A stretch of 64,000 nucleotides of DNA from Marinifilum sp. D714 (GTDB taxonomy: Bacteria > Bacteroidota > Bacteroidia > Bacteroidales > Marinifilaceae). A program made the position numbers and the translations under genes. Each line of letters opens with the position of its first letter. Positions within the stretch are counted from its first letter, which is position 1. Below, piece by piece: positions 16,335 through 25,628 of the stretch. Under the pieces are notes generated by a model. It was given only the letters and a program-made list of their open reading frames with translations. It was not told the DNA's origin and did not search any database. The stretch is taken from NCBI RefSeq assembly GCF_030851345.1, contig NZ_JALPNU010000019.1, positions 1-64,000 on the forward strand, written 5' to 3'.

Positions 16335-17399
16335 ATGCAAATCATAAGTTCAGAGAAAAACAATTTTGCTAAAATCCTAAATAACAAATGGGTTCAACAC
16401 ATTAGTTACTGGATATTCTACCTGCTCTTCTTTGCGGTTACCTGGGGAAGCTACGACATGAATTTCAGAAAAACAATGATGGTTGAGCTAATAAATCTTC
16501 CTGCTAAAATTGCATTGGTGTATTGGGTGATTTATTTCCTGTTCCCAAAATTTCTGTACAAAAGAAAAATTGGCAAGTTTATCTTGCTATTTGGAATTTC
16601 CCTTATTATCGTTTCGTTTACACAACGATTTACAGACAACTACATCATTTTGAAATACTATTTGAAAGAGTTTGAAGTGCAGCCAATATTTAGCTATGTA
16701 CAGATTATTCGTAGCTCGATTAACCTGGGTACGGTGATGGCCATTCCATTTATTCTAAAACTGGTAGATCATGTTAATAAAGTACAACAAAACGAACAAC
16801 ATCTTATAAGGGAAAAGCTTGAAGCTGAATTGGTGTTCCTGAAAAATCAGGTTCAACCCCATTTTCTTTTTAATACTTTAAATAGCTTGTATTCTTTAAT
16901 TTTAAAGAAGTCTGATCAATCTTTGGATGTAATCCTAAAATTGTCGGAGCTGCTGCGATATATGCTGTATGAAACCAACTCAAAAAGTGTTGATCTTCAG
17001 AAAGAAGTTGACAGCATCAAAAGTTACCTGGAGCTTGAAAAAATACGATATGGCGATAGAATTGATCTCAGTTTTAACATTTGGGGAGATATTGGTTTAA
17101 ATCAAATTGCTCCAATGATTATCCTTCCGTTTATTGAAAATAGTTTTAAACACAGCACAAAAGGTTTCGATGGAAATGCTTGGATCACCATAGATTTAGG
17201 AGTAAAAAACAATGAGTTGAAACTAAATATTGAAAATAGCATTCCTCAATCTGGCTCCGACCAAGAATCTGTAATTGGAGGAATTGGCTTGCAAAATGTA
17301 AAAAGGAGGCTATCTTTAATCTATCCCGAGAAGCACGATTTGAAGATAACAGCAAATGAAGATTCGTATTCGGTACACTTAAATTTAAAATTGCGATGA
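16335..17399 (+). CDS. LytS/YehU-type sensor histidine kinase
   Basis: A 354-residue membrane kinase. Four hydrophobic helices fill residues about 22-150. The His_kinase motif VQPHFLFNTLNSLYSLIL follows with phospho-acceptor H176, and the ATPase end shows PFIENSFKHS (N box) and GIGLQNVKRRL (G box). This family has no extracellular domain of note and senses through the membrane part. The next gene, a LytTR regulator, starts four bases before this one ends (ATGA overlap), so they form a pair. It lies between starch-degrading genes, so a role in alpha-glucan use or in the linked SusA-like gene is plausible but unproven. Confidence 0.92.
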   Translation: MQIISSEKNNFAKILNNKWVQHISYWIFYLLFFAVTWGSYDMNFRKTMMVELINLPAKIALVYWVIYFLFPKFLYKRKIGKFILLFGISLIIVSFTQRFTDNYIILKYYLKEFEVQPIFSYVQIIRSSINLGTVMAIPFILKLVDHVNKVQQNEQHLIREKLEAELVFLKNQVQPHFLFNTLNSLYSLILKKSDQSLDVILKLSELLRYMLYETNSKSVDLQKEVDSIKSYLELEKIRYGDRIDLSFNIWGDIGLNQIAPMIILPFIENSFKHSTKGFDGNAWITIDLGVKNNELKLNIENSIPQSGSDQESVIGGIGLQNVKRRLSLIYPEKHDLKITANEDSYSVHLNLKLR

Positions 17400-18121
17400 A
17401 AATAAAGTGTTTAATTGTTGATGATGAAGACTTGGCTATTGATGTGATTGAAGAATACATCAATAGAATAGATTATTTACAATTGGAAGGAAAATGCAAG
17501 AGTGCGGTAGAAGCTTTATCGGTTCTAAATTCGAAACAAATCGACCTATTATTTCTTGACATTCAAATGCCTGGTTTAACAGGTATTCAATTGTTAAGAA
17601 ACCTATCCAATCCTCCAAGTGTGATTTTCACAACTGCTTATTCAGAATTTGCATTGGAAAGTTACGAATTGGAAGCGCTGGATTATTTGATTAAACCGAT
17701 TCCTTTTGGTCGTTTTATTAAAGCCATAAACCGATATTTTAAAATCAATCAACCACAGTTTCAAATTCCAGAAAAAAAAGAGGAAATATCTTCGGAACAG
17801 CCATTTATTTTTGTCAAATCAGAGAAACGTATGGTAAAAGTTTTTTTGCATGAGATTCAGTATATCGAGAGTTTGAGAAACTACGTTTCCATTTACATGG
17901 AAAATGGACAAGAAATTGTAACGCTAAATACCATCAGTAATATTGAGGAGAAACTTCCGGAATCATCCTTTTTAAGAATACATCGATCGTTTATTGCATC
18001 CATCAACAAAATACAAAGTTATACTTCTAGCAATATCGAAATTGCAGGAAAACTTATACCCATTGGGCGCAATTACAAAAGCATGGTAATTAGTGTTCTT
18101 GAGCAAAAATCTATTTTATAA
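17396..18121 (+). CDS. LytTR-family response regulator
   Basis: A 241-residue response regulator. The receiver domain (1-120) has acidic pocket VDDED (8-12), phospho-site D55 (LLFLDIQMPG) and a conserved YLIKPI lysine. The LytTR DNA-binding domain (about 137-238) shows FVKSEKRMVKVFLHEIQYIE, LPESSFLRIHRSFIASINKI and PIGRNYK. Such regulators bind direct repeats upstream of target promoters. It overlaps the kinase gene and is followed by genes on the opposite strand. The divergent SusA-like gene is the nearest candidate target. Confidence 0.92.
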   Translation: MKIKCLIVDDEDLAIDVIEEYINRIDYLQLEGKCKSAVEALSVLNSKQIDLLFLDIQMPGLTGIQLLRNLSNPPSVIFTTAYSEFALESYELEALDYLIKPIPFGRFIKAINRYFKINQPQFQIPEKKEEISSEQPFIFVKSEKRMVKVFLHEIQYIESLRNYVSIYMENGQEIVTLNTISNIEEKLPESSFLRIHRSFIASINKIQSYTSSNIEIAGKLIPIGRNYKSMVISVLEQKSIL

Positions 18122-18123
18122 AA

Positions 18124-18148
18124 AGAAAGCCGCCCTTAAAAGAGCGGC
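18124..18148 (-). terminator. Terminator of the large starch operon
   Basis: GCCGC-C-CTT (18129-18137) pairs with AAG-A-GCGGC (18140-18148) with one mismatch. On the minus strand it is followed by a T-rich run, so it can end the minus-strand operon whose last gene stops at 18192; it also lies right behind the response regulator. Confidence 0.65.
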
Positions 18149-18191
18149 CATCATTGGGATATCGGATTCCGAAAAATCGGAAACGGTTTTA

Positions 18192-19568
18192 CTATTTTTC
18201 GTATACTCTGTATTCCCAAGGTTTTAATTCAACCTCAAGTTTAGCAGCCAAATCATGCTTGCTACCATCCTTGTAAGAAGCATAATTTCCAGCATTTTCT
18301 CCCATTTCAAGAGTAGCGTTTATAGCTTCCTTGCTTAGGTTCAAAATCACAACAACTTTGTTTCCTTCAGCTTCGCGTAAGAAAGCAAAAATCTTCTCGT
18401 TCTGATCCGATGGAATACGAACCAATTTGCCACCTTTCACTCCATTTTGAAGTGCTTTATTGTTTTTCTTTAAAGCAATTAATTCTTTGTAAAATTCTGA
18501 CATTTCAAGATTAGACCAATCGATCTCATCTTTCTCGAAGAATTTCAATCGGTGGTTCAAACCAGCTTCCTGACCACTGTAAATTAATGGCATACCTGGC
18601 ATTGTAAAGGTCAAAACTGCAAAAGTTTTAGCACCTTCTCCCATTCTCTCTTCAGTTGTACCATTCCAAGAGTTTTCATCGTGGTTGGTAGTAAAGTTCA
18701 TAATGTACGAGTCTGCAGGAAATACAGTATCAATTTTGTGGAAGTATGCTTCCATATCATTGGCATTCTTTTCTCCTTTGGCAACTTCATTCATAATATG
18801 GTGAAATTCCCATCCATAACCCATATCAAATGCATTCTCTAAAAGCTCATGTCCACCATCTTCTGCCAACATAAATACAGGCTTAACAGCATCTAATTCA
18901 ATACGTGCTTTTTCCCAAAATTCAGTTGGAACCATACCTGCAACATCACAACGGAATCCATCTACATTTGCATTTTCAATCCAAAACTTCAACGATCCGA
19001 TCATGTACTTACGCATTTCTTCATTATCGTAGTTCAAATCAGCAGTATCGCTCCAATCTGTTCCTTCAGGAATTACAATTTCGCCTTTCTCATTCTGAGT
19101 ATACCAATCTTTATGCTCTTCCATGATTACATTATCCCAACCAGTGTGATTTGCTACCCAGTCAAGAATTACTTTCATTCCCATATCATGAGCTTTTTTC
19201 ACAAGATTCTGCAGGTCTTCCATTGTACCAAACTCAGGATTAACTGCACGGTAATCTTTCACAGCATAATAGCTTCCCATACTTCCTTTACGATTCTTTT
19301 CAGAAATTGGATAAACTGGCATTAACCAAAGAATATCAACGCCCATTTCTTTTAATCGTGGCATGTGCTCAACAAAAGCATTAATCGTTCCTTCAGGAGT
19401 GTACTGACGAATGTTTACCTCGTAAATATTAGCATTTCTACTCCACTCTAAAGGCTTTTCCGCCTTCTTTTCCTCTGCTACTTTATTTGATGCAGATTTA
19501 TTCTGGCATGAAGCCAAAGTTCCTGCAACCAACAATAGACTTAAAACTGTTTGAAATACTCTTCTCAT
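18192..19568 (-). CDS. GH13 alpha-amylase family lipoprotein
   Basis: A 458-residue glycosidase, last gene of the operon. The lipoprotein signal ends with TLASC (C21). Catalytic barrel residues: VANHT (138-142), nucleophile D208 (GFRCDVAG), acid/base E236 (MLAEDG) and D297 (TNHDENSW). The chain is compact with only a short C-terminal beta domain and no binding modules. Residues after the cysteine are QNKSASNK, basic and polar with no aspartates, so the protein should face the periplasm and not the cell surface. It probably trims maltodextrins there; exact specificity is unknown. It begins 35 bases after the previous gene. Confidence 0.9.
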   Translation of the reverse strand: MRRVFQTVLSLLLVAGTLASCQNKSASNKVAEEKKAEKPLEWSRNANIYEVNIRQYTPEGTINAFVEHMPRLKEMGVDILWLMPVYPISEKNRKGSMGSYYAVKDYRAVNPEFGTMEDLQNLVKKAHDMGMKVILDWVANHTGWDNVIMEEHKDWYTQNEKGEIVIPEGTDWSDTADLNYDNEEMRKYMIGSLKFWIENANVDGFRCDVAGMVPTEFWEKARIELDAVKPVFMLAEDGGHELLENAFDMGYGWEFHHIMNEVAKGEKNANDMEAYFHKIDTVFPADSYIMNFTTNHDENSWNGTTEERMGEGAKTFAVLTFTMPGMPLIYSGQEAGLNHRLKFFEKDEIDWSNLEMSEFYKELIALKKNNKALQNGVKGGKLVRIPSDQNEKIFAFLREAEGNKVVVILNLSKEAINATLEMGENAGNYASYKDGSKHDLAAKLEVELKPWEYRVYEK

Positions 19569-19603
19569 TTCAATAATTTGATTAGTTAGTATGATGTTCT
19601 TTT

Positions 19604-21256
19604 CTAAATCAACTCTAATAATAAAATATCAAACTCAGTATCAATGCTTACTTTTCCATTCTTAACTTCTGTTTCCTTACCTGAGTATGCATCTCTTAAT
19701 TTTGTTCCATCTTCCAATTCAGCAATCGAAATTTCTTTTAATCCTTTATTCAAATCCAAAGCAACAAATACCTGATCTTGATATTCTCCTTTTTCGAATG
19801 TTCTGCGGAATACATATGGATTTTCTGAAATCATTTTATGAACACCAGCTCCAACAGCAGGGTGATTCACACGGAACTGTCCCAGCTTTTGCCAGTAACT
19901 TAAAATCGCTTGTGTTTCAGCATTATTTTCGATTTCATCCCAATTCATCAACGATCTCAAGTTAGCATCACCAACTGCTCCTTCAACCAACAAAGGTCTG
20001 GCTGATTCATCACCATAATAAACTTGAGATGTACCTGGTGACAACAAAAGCTTGGTGGCCGATTCGAATGTTCTTTCTCTTTTCTGATCAAATGGAGAAC
20101 CATCATCGTGCGATGTCAAGTAGTTTAATATGCCATATCCTTTTAAATCACCATGAAGGATATCTGAATACATAGAGAATAATTCTTCGTATGATGATTG
20201 AGCATTGTACTTGAATTCGAAGTTGATCAAATCTGTAAAACCATTGGCGTAGTAATTCACCTTTTTGTCTCCAAAATCGTAAGCAAACTTGTGGCTGATG
20301 CTATAGCCATAAACCTCACCAACAGTGTAGAATTTATTATCATCTAAAACTTTATCAGGATTATTTTTCTTATAAAGCTCGAATGCATATTCACATTCTT
20401 TACGAAAATCGGCCCAAACCGACTCTTCAGTATGTTTTACTGTATCTACACGATAACCATCAATCCCAAATTCTACAATATAATCACACAACCATTTGAT
20501 GATATAGTTCTTTGGAGTACGTGCATATCCAGTACGAGCAAAGAATTCATCCAACTCCTTTACTTCTTGTTCATATCTTCCTTCAGCTTTCCATTTCTGG
20601 GCTAAAGTTTCTGGTATACCTACTTCTTTATTGCTTTCCGTTTTTACATCAGGAAGATTTTTCACCAATGTACACTCAATGGTATTTTTGTAGCTATCGT
20701 AAGTACATTGCGGACTTGTTCTTACCCAATCGCTTTCCCAAACAGGATCTTTCTCGGTAACCGGACCTGTATGATTAATCACAGCATCCATAACCACACG
20801 AATTCCATTGGCATGAGCTGTTTCAACCAGGTCTTTCAGGTCTTGCATACTTCCAAAGTTTGGATCTAATGCTGTCCAGTCCTTTGCCCAGTATCCATGG
20901 AAACCATAGGTGTTTCCTGTACCTTCATCAACTGCTCCGTGAATTTGTTCTGTTACCGGGGTAAACCAAATGGCATTGATTCCTAAATCGGTAAAATATC
21001 CTTCTTTAATTTTCTGAGTGATTCCCTTTAGATCACCACCTTCAAAACCACGTAGTTTTCCGGTTGGCAAATTTCTCTCAAAATTCACATCGTTCTCTGT
21101 TGTTCCATTGTTAAAACGATCGGTCAATAAGAAATAAAGATTAGCTCCCTCCCAAACAAATGGTGTATCTTTCTTTTCTACTTTCTTATCAACTTTAGAA
21201 CAGGCTGATAACAACACTAACACACTTGCAAAAATGCTGAATAGTTTCATCTTCAT
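19604..21256 (-). CDS. GH13 alpha-amylase family lipoprotein (MalS-like layout)
   Basis: A 550-residue glycosidase with a lipoprotein signal ending LLSAC (C19). Barrel landmarks: DAVINHTG (157-164), an inserted loop region of about 70 residues with paired cysteines (C184, C195), nucleophile D271 (DGYRVDTVKH), acid/base E314 (VGEVYG) and D384 in TSHDDG, where S replaces the more common N. The long B domain insert and overall order recall periplasmic MalS amylases. The sequence after the cysteine (SKVDKKVEKKD) is lysine-rich, so a periplasmic anchor is expected. Its start codon shares one base with the stop of the upstream GH31 gene, showing translational coupling. Confidence 0.9.
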   Translation of the reverse strand: MKMKLFSIFASVLVLLSACSKVDKKVEKKDTPFVWEGANLYFLLTDRFNNGTTENDVNFERNLPTGKLRGFEGGDLKGITQKIKEGYFTDLGINAIWFTPVTEQIHGAVDEGTGNTYGFHGYWAKDWTALDPNFGSMQDLKDLVETAHANGIRVVMDAVINHTGPVTEKDPVWESDWVRTSPQCTYDSYKNTIECTLVKNLPDVKTESNKEVGIPETLAQKWKAEGRYEQEVKELDEFFARTGYARTPKNYIIKWLCDYIVEFGIDGYRVDTVKHTEESVWADFRKECEYAFELYKKNNPDKVLDDNKFYTVGEVYGYSISHKFAYDFGDKKVNYYANGFTDLINFEFKYNAQSSYEELFSMYSDILHGDLKGYGILNYLTSHDDGSPFDQKRERTFESATKLLLSPGTSQVYYGDESARPLLVEGAVGDANLRSLMNWDEIENNAETQAILSYWQKLGQFRVNHPAVGAGVHKMISENPYVFRRTFEKGEYQDQVFVALDLNKGLKEISIAELEDGTKLRDAYSGKETEVKNGKVSIDTEFDILLLELI

Positions 21257-23676
21257 TATTTAGCTAATTTTATTGTAATGGTTTGATTTTTTTCTGCTTT
21301 AAGCACTCCAACAAAACGAAGAGTATTTGATTTCTCATCCCAAATGAAATCCACTCTTTTGCCATTAATCCTAACTTTCTTTGGCTGTTTCTCAATATTA
21401 TGAATCGTGTGAGAAATCCTTTTATCAATGGCTTTATAATGATCTCCTGTTTCACTAATCAAATCAATACTTAGTTTGCCCGATTTGTAAGCTGAATTAA
21501 ATCTTAACATCTCATATTCACCTTTTTCGTAAGCGGCAGGAGTTTCTCCATCATCGTTGTACAATTTGCCTTCACTCTCGCTAACCGAAGCAGCACGATA
21601 ATAGTGCAAATCCATATTTTTAAGAGAATATCCAATGGTATTTTTCATTCCTTGAACCATAGGTATAAATGATCCTCCACGAACAAAAACAGGAATGTTT
21701 TCCTTTTGTGTTTTAATTGTATAAGCTTTACCTCCATCATACTTTTTATCGGTAACGAAATCGAACCAAACAGAATTCTTTGGCATATACACCTCTTTAC
21801 TTTTCAGTCCTGCATCTGTTATAGTAGACACCAAAAATGCATCACCCCAAAAGTAGGTATCTGAAATGTGCAACAAATCCTGATTGTCTTCTTCCTCGAA
21901 GAACAATGGTCGCATTAATGGTAAACCTGTTTGATGGTTTTCAAAAGCCATGGTATAAATGTATGGCATCAACTTGTATCTTAACTCAATCGATTTTTTT
22001 GCCAATGCCTTGGTTGTTGGCTCTCTAAATACTGGTTCTGAAGCCACATCTTCCTGGGCATGTGGACGGAATATTGGCTGGAAGACTCCGTATTGTAACC
22101 AACGGGTGTACAATTCATCATCAAGATTTGCTCCTGCAAAACCTCCCAAATCAGAGTGCATGTATGAAATACCCTGCAAGCCCATTTGTAACGAAATTTC
22201 GGTTTGAGGTTTTAAGCCATCCCAACTTCTGCTAACATCACCAGTCCATGGTACCATACCATATCGCTGAGAACCTACCGCTCCGGCACGCATTAAAATG
22301 AATGGTCTCTGCTCAGGGAAATCTTTTTGATATCCATCGTAAACCAATTTGGCCCAATAATGACCATAAATATTGTGAACTTCATCTGCAGTACCATTTA
22401 CGTGCAGCAATTCGGATGGATGTACTTCTGGCTCTCCAAGGTCTCCCCACCAACCGGCAACTCCTTTATTGGCCAATCCTTTGTAAATATTCCAAAACCA
22501 ATCAATTGCTTTTGGTTTGAATACATCAACCAATCCTGTATTTCCAAAGAAGAAATCATATTTGTATGGATTTCCCAATGAATCCAAACCTAAAACTCCT
22601 TCACGAACTGCCTCGTCCCAACGATCCGAAGTAGTCAAAATAAATGGCTCGGTAATCAAAATTGTTTTAACACCTCTATCATTCAAATCAGAGATCATTT
22701 TCTCAGGATTTGGAAATGAATCTCTATCAAATGCAAGATTTCCCATTTCACCTTTAACGGTTTTTCCAAACCAGAACAAATCCAAAATAATAGCATCCAC
22801 CGGAATCGAATCTTTCAGGAAATGATCAATGGTTTCTATCGTTTCTTTTTGCGAGTGATATCCAAATCTACTCGAAAAGTTACCAAATGACCAGCGTGGT
22901 AACATTGGCTGACGACCGGTAAGCTCTGTAAATTGGTAAGTAAAATCTTCCCATGTATCAGTAGCAACAACCTGGTATACTTTTCTGCCACTAATGGTTT
23001 CGTAACGAAGTGTGTTGTTCTTCTTACTATCCAAATCTAAAAATCCAATTGGAGCATTGTCGAAATGTATTGCATATTTCTTCGAAGAAATTACAACTGG
23101 CATGGTATAATTCATCAATTCTGAATGGGTTCCATATCCATAATGTGCACGGTTGTAGAGTTGAAGACGATTGCCTCTGCGATTCATACCCAAAACACGA
23201 GCTCCTCCTCCAAATAACACTTCATTTTTTTCAAGTGTAAAGTCAATATTTTCGGTACTGTCGGTTTTAGTATATCCTTCTTTTTCTGATATCAGATTCT
23301 TTCCTTTATATAGATATTGAATCGAAAATGGTGACTTTGATATCTCCACCGCAAGTCCTTTCGACATGTATTCTATAGAACCATTCTTCTCAACCAGACT
23401 AAGACCATCAACTTTAGGCTTCAACACAACAGCATGTGAAACGCCTTTCTCTTCACCATTCGGTATAAATGCAGTTTCTACAATGTTCTCATTGTAGAAT
23501 TGAATTTCATATTTACCATCATTGGTTTTAATTTCCAAAACCTTTCCTCTTAATTGAGATGAAAGAAATTCTCTCGCACTATTTTGTGCAAAAACAGTTG
23601 TTGATATTGCAATTAATGCAATAAAAACGAATAATCTCAATCTAAAACCTTGTAATAAGCTCATAATCTTTCTCAA
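21256..23676 (-). CDS. GH31 alpha-glucosidase
   Basis: An 806-residue exported glycoside hydrolase (signal peptide to about residue 30, VFAQ). It has an N-terminal beta-sandwich (about 30-250), then the GH31 barrel with PRWSFGNFSSRFGY (260-273), nucleophile D412 (WWGDLGEPE) and acid/base D480 (WTGDVSRSW), and C-terminal beta domains including a DUF5110-like end. GH31 enzymes of this type release glucose from the non-reducing ends of malto- or isomalto-oligosaccharides; in starch loci they supply alpha-1,4 or alpha-1,6 glucosidase activity that SusB (GH97) gives in Bacteroides. No GH97 gene is present here. It lies 19 bases behind the SusA-like gene. Confidence 0.92.
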   Translation of the reverse strand: MRKIMSLLQGFRLRLFVFIALIAISTTVFAQNSAREFLSSQLRGKVLEIKTNDGKYEIQFYNENIVETAFIPNGEEKGVSHAVVLKPKVDGLSLVEKNGSIEYMSKGLAVEISKSPFSIQYLYKGKNLISEKEGYTKTDSTENIDFTLEKNEVLFGGGARVLGMNRRGNRLQLYNRAHYGYGTHSELMNYTMPVVISSKKYAIHFDNAPIGFLDLDSKKNNTLRYETISGRKVYQVVATDTWEDFTYQFTELTGRQPMLPRWSFGNFSSRFGYHSQKETIETIDHFLKDSIPVDAIILDLFWFGKTVKGEMGNLAFDRDSFPNPEKMISDLNDRGVKTILITEPFILTTSDRWDEAVREGVLGLDSLGNPYKYDFFFGNTGLVDVFKPKAIDWFWNIYKGLANKGVAGWWGDLGEPEVHPSELLHVNGTADEVHNIYGHYWAKLVYDGYQKDFPEQRPFILMRAGAVGSQRYGMVPWTGDVSRSWDGLKPQTEISLQMGLQGISYMHSDLGGFAGANLDDELYTRWLQYGVFQPIFRPHAQEDVASEPVFREPTTKALAKKSIELRYKLMPYIYTMAFENHQTGLPLMRPLFFEEEDNQDLLHISDTYFWGDAFLVSTITDAGLKSKEVYMPKNSVWFDFVTDKKYDGGKAYTIKTQKENIPVFVRGGSFIPMVQGMKNTIGYSLKNMDLHYYRAASVSESEGKLYNDDGETPAAYEKGEYEMLRFNSAYKSGKLSIDLISETGDHYKAIDKRISHTIHNIEKQPKKVRINGKRVDFIWDEKSNTLRFVGVLKAEKNQTITIKLAK

Positions 23677-23695
23677 AATGCCCTCAAGCTATTTT

Positions 23696-25561
23696 CTATT
23701 TTAATTCTAATACCATTGATGTGTTCCCATTCACTTTCAATTTTCCATTTAAAAGTTGAATGATCTGTTCACTCAAAATATCATATCCTTTTGTAAATTC
23801 TTTTATACTTTCCGAAAAACGATCTAAACTCAACTCCTGACTTTCATCACCATTATTTAGAATAACCATTACAGTTTTCTCATCATTAAATCGGAAATAG
23901 ACATACACATCATTTTCCGGAATATAATGCTTTAGTTTGCCAGTGTGAATTACAGGATTTACTTTTCGCCACTGAAGCAGCTTTTGTAAAAAATTGAATG
24001 CTTCATTTTCCTTATTTGTTCTTCCTCCGGCTGTAAAAGCATTTCTTTCATCTCCTTCCCAACCTCCGGGAAAATCGATTCTCATTTTTCCATCACCATC
24101 ACTTTTCTTTCCTTCCATCAGAATTTCAATCCCGGCATAAATTTGAGGAATTCCCCTTGTAGTCATCAAAAAAGTGTTCATTAATTTAAACTTATCAAGA
24201 TCACCTTTTAAAGTAGACATAATTCTATCGGTATCATGATTTTCTGTAAAAATCAGAATATTGTTTAAATCCTTGTATAAATAATCTGTTGCAAGACTCT
24301 TATACAATCGAACTACTCCATTTTCCCATTGCTGAGGTTCGAGAAATGCCTTTTCCATTGCGAAAAACAATTGAAAATCTATAACACATGGCAAATTGGA
24401 GTTGTACCCATCTACATTTAAGGCATCTTTTTGCCAATAGGCTATGTCGGCCACATTCTTGTACCAAGTCTCACCGACAATATTCAGATGAGGATACTCT
24501 CTCAATAAAGCCTTTCCCCATTTGGACATTTCCTGTGGATCGTTGTACGGATGCGTGTCCATTCTAATTCCATCTAAATCGGCATATTCCACCCACCAAA
24601 TACTATTCTGAATCAAGTAGGTCATCAACAGTTCATTCTGTTGATTTAAGTCTGGCATGCTTTTATCGAACCAGCCATCCGAAAATTTGATTTTATCCAC
24701 TTTAGAAGCATGTGGATCCAATAAGGTTGATTTACGGTGATTCGAGTTTGTGTATTCATCATGAAGATGTACCCAATCTTTCTGGGGAAGATCTTTCATC
24801 CACCAGTGAGCGCGGGCACAATGATTAAAAACCATGTCTTGGATCAGCTTAATCCCCCTTTCCTTACACTCTTTTGACAATTCAAGATAAGCTTCATTAC
24901 CTCCGTATCTCGCATCTATATTGTAGTAATCGGAAATTGCATAGCTATGATATGAACCTCTAGCTTCATTATCTTCCAATAAAGGAGTACTCCATAATGC
25001 AGTTATTCCCAAATCTTGTAAATAGTCTAGCTGATTAATGATTCCTTCAATATCGCCACCATGGCGACCATCAAAATTGGCTCGATTTGCTTTTTCATCC
25101 AATCCATCAACTGAATCGTTTTCCGGATTTCCATTGGCAAATCGATCCGGCATCAATAAATAAATCACATCCGAAGAATCAAAACCTTTGCGTTTTGAAG
25201 AATTCTCTTTTCTCTCCTTCAGTTCATATTGATATTTTAGCTGCTTGCCTTTGGAATTGGTGAATGTAATATCAAATTTTCCTGCTTTCGCAGATTTATC
25301 AATTTGTAAATTAAGAAACAGGTAATTTACATTCTCAACATTTTGCACTGATTGCAGAATAACACCTGGATAATCCAATGTTACCTTATAATCTCCAATT
25401 TCTTGACCATAAATTAACAATTGCAGATTGGGATTCTCCATTCCTACCCACCAGAATTCTGGTTCAATTTTTTCGATTTTTGTTTTTGCTTCTGTAGAAG
25501 TCAGGCTAAAAAAAGAAAAAAATACAATTAGGAAAAATGTTCTTTTCACAGTGCTCATCAT
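23696..25561 (-). CDS. GH13 neopullulanase/cyclomaltodextrinase, SusA-like (copy 2)
   Basis: A 621-residue paralogue of the enzyme at 14203. Signal peptide to about residue 25; N-terminal domain starting KIEPEFWWVGMENP; catalytic residues FNHC (245-248), D335 (DGIRMDTHPY), E364 (VGETWY) and D443 (TENHD). The two copies align along their full length but differ at many positions, so this is an old duplication and they may have different product profiles. This copy sits inside the operon, between GH65 and GH31, and should be co-induced with the transporter genes. It acts in the periplasm on imported maltooligosaccharides. Confidence 0.92.
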   Translation of the reverse strand: MMSTVKRTFFLIVFFSFFSLTSTEAKTKIEKIEPEFWWVGMENPNLQLLIYGQEIGDYKVTLDYPGVILQSVQNVENVNYLFLNLQIDKSAKAGKFDITFTNSKGKQLKYQYELKERKENSSKRKGFDSSDVIYLLMPDRFANGNPENDSVDGLDEKANRANFDGRHGGDIEGIINQLDYLQDLGITALWSTPLLEDNEARGSYHSYAISDYYNIDARYGGNEAYLELSKECKERGIKLIQDMVFNHCARAHWWMKDLPQKDWVHLHDEYTNSNHRKSTLLDPHASKVDKIKFSDGWFDKSMPDLNQQNELLMTYLIQNSIWWVEYADLDGIRMDTHPYNDPQEMSKWGKALLREYPHLNIVGETWYKNVADIAYWQKDALNVDGYNSNLPCVIDFQLFFAMEKAFLEPQQWENGVVRLYKSLATDYLYKDLNNILIFTENHDTDRIMSTLKGDLDKFKLMNTFLMTTRGIPQIYAGIEILMEGKKSDGDGKMRIDFPGGWEGDERNAFTAGGRTNKENEAFNFLQKLLQWRKVNPVIHTGKLKHYIPENDVYVYFRFNDEKTVMVILNNGDESQELSLDRFSESIKEFTKGYDILSEQIIQLLNGKLKVNGNTSMVLELK

Positions 25562-25628
25562 GAGTATTACTAATATTAAAATTCAGGACAGTAGATCAAC
25601 TACCATCCTGAATTGCAAAAACTATTAT

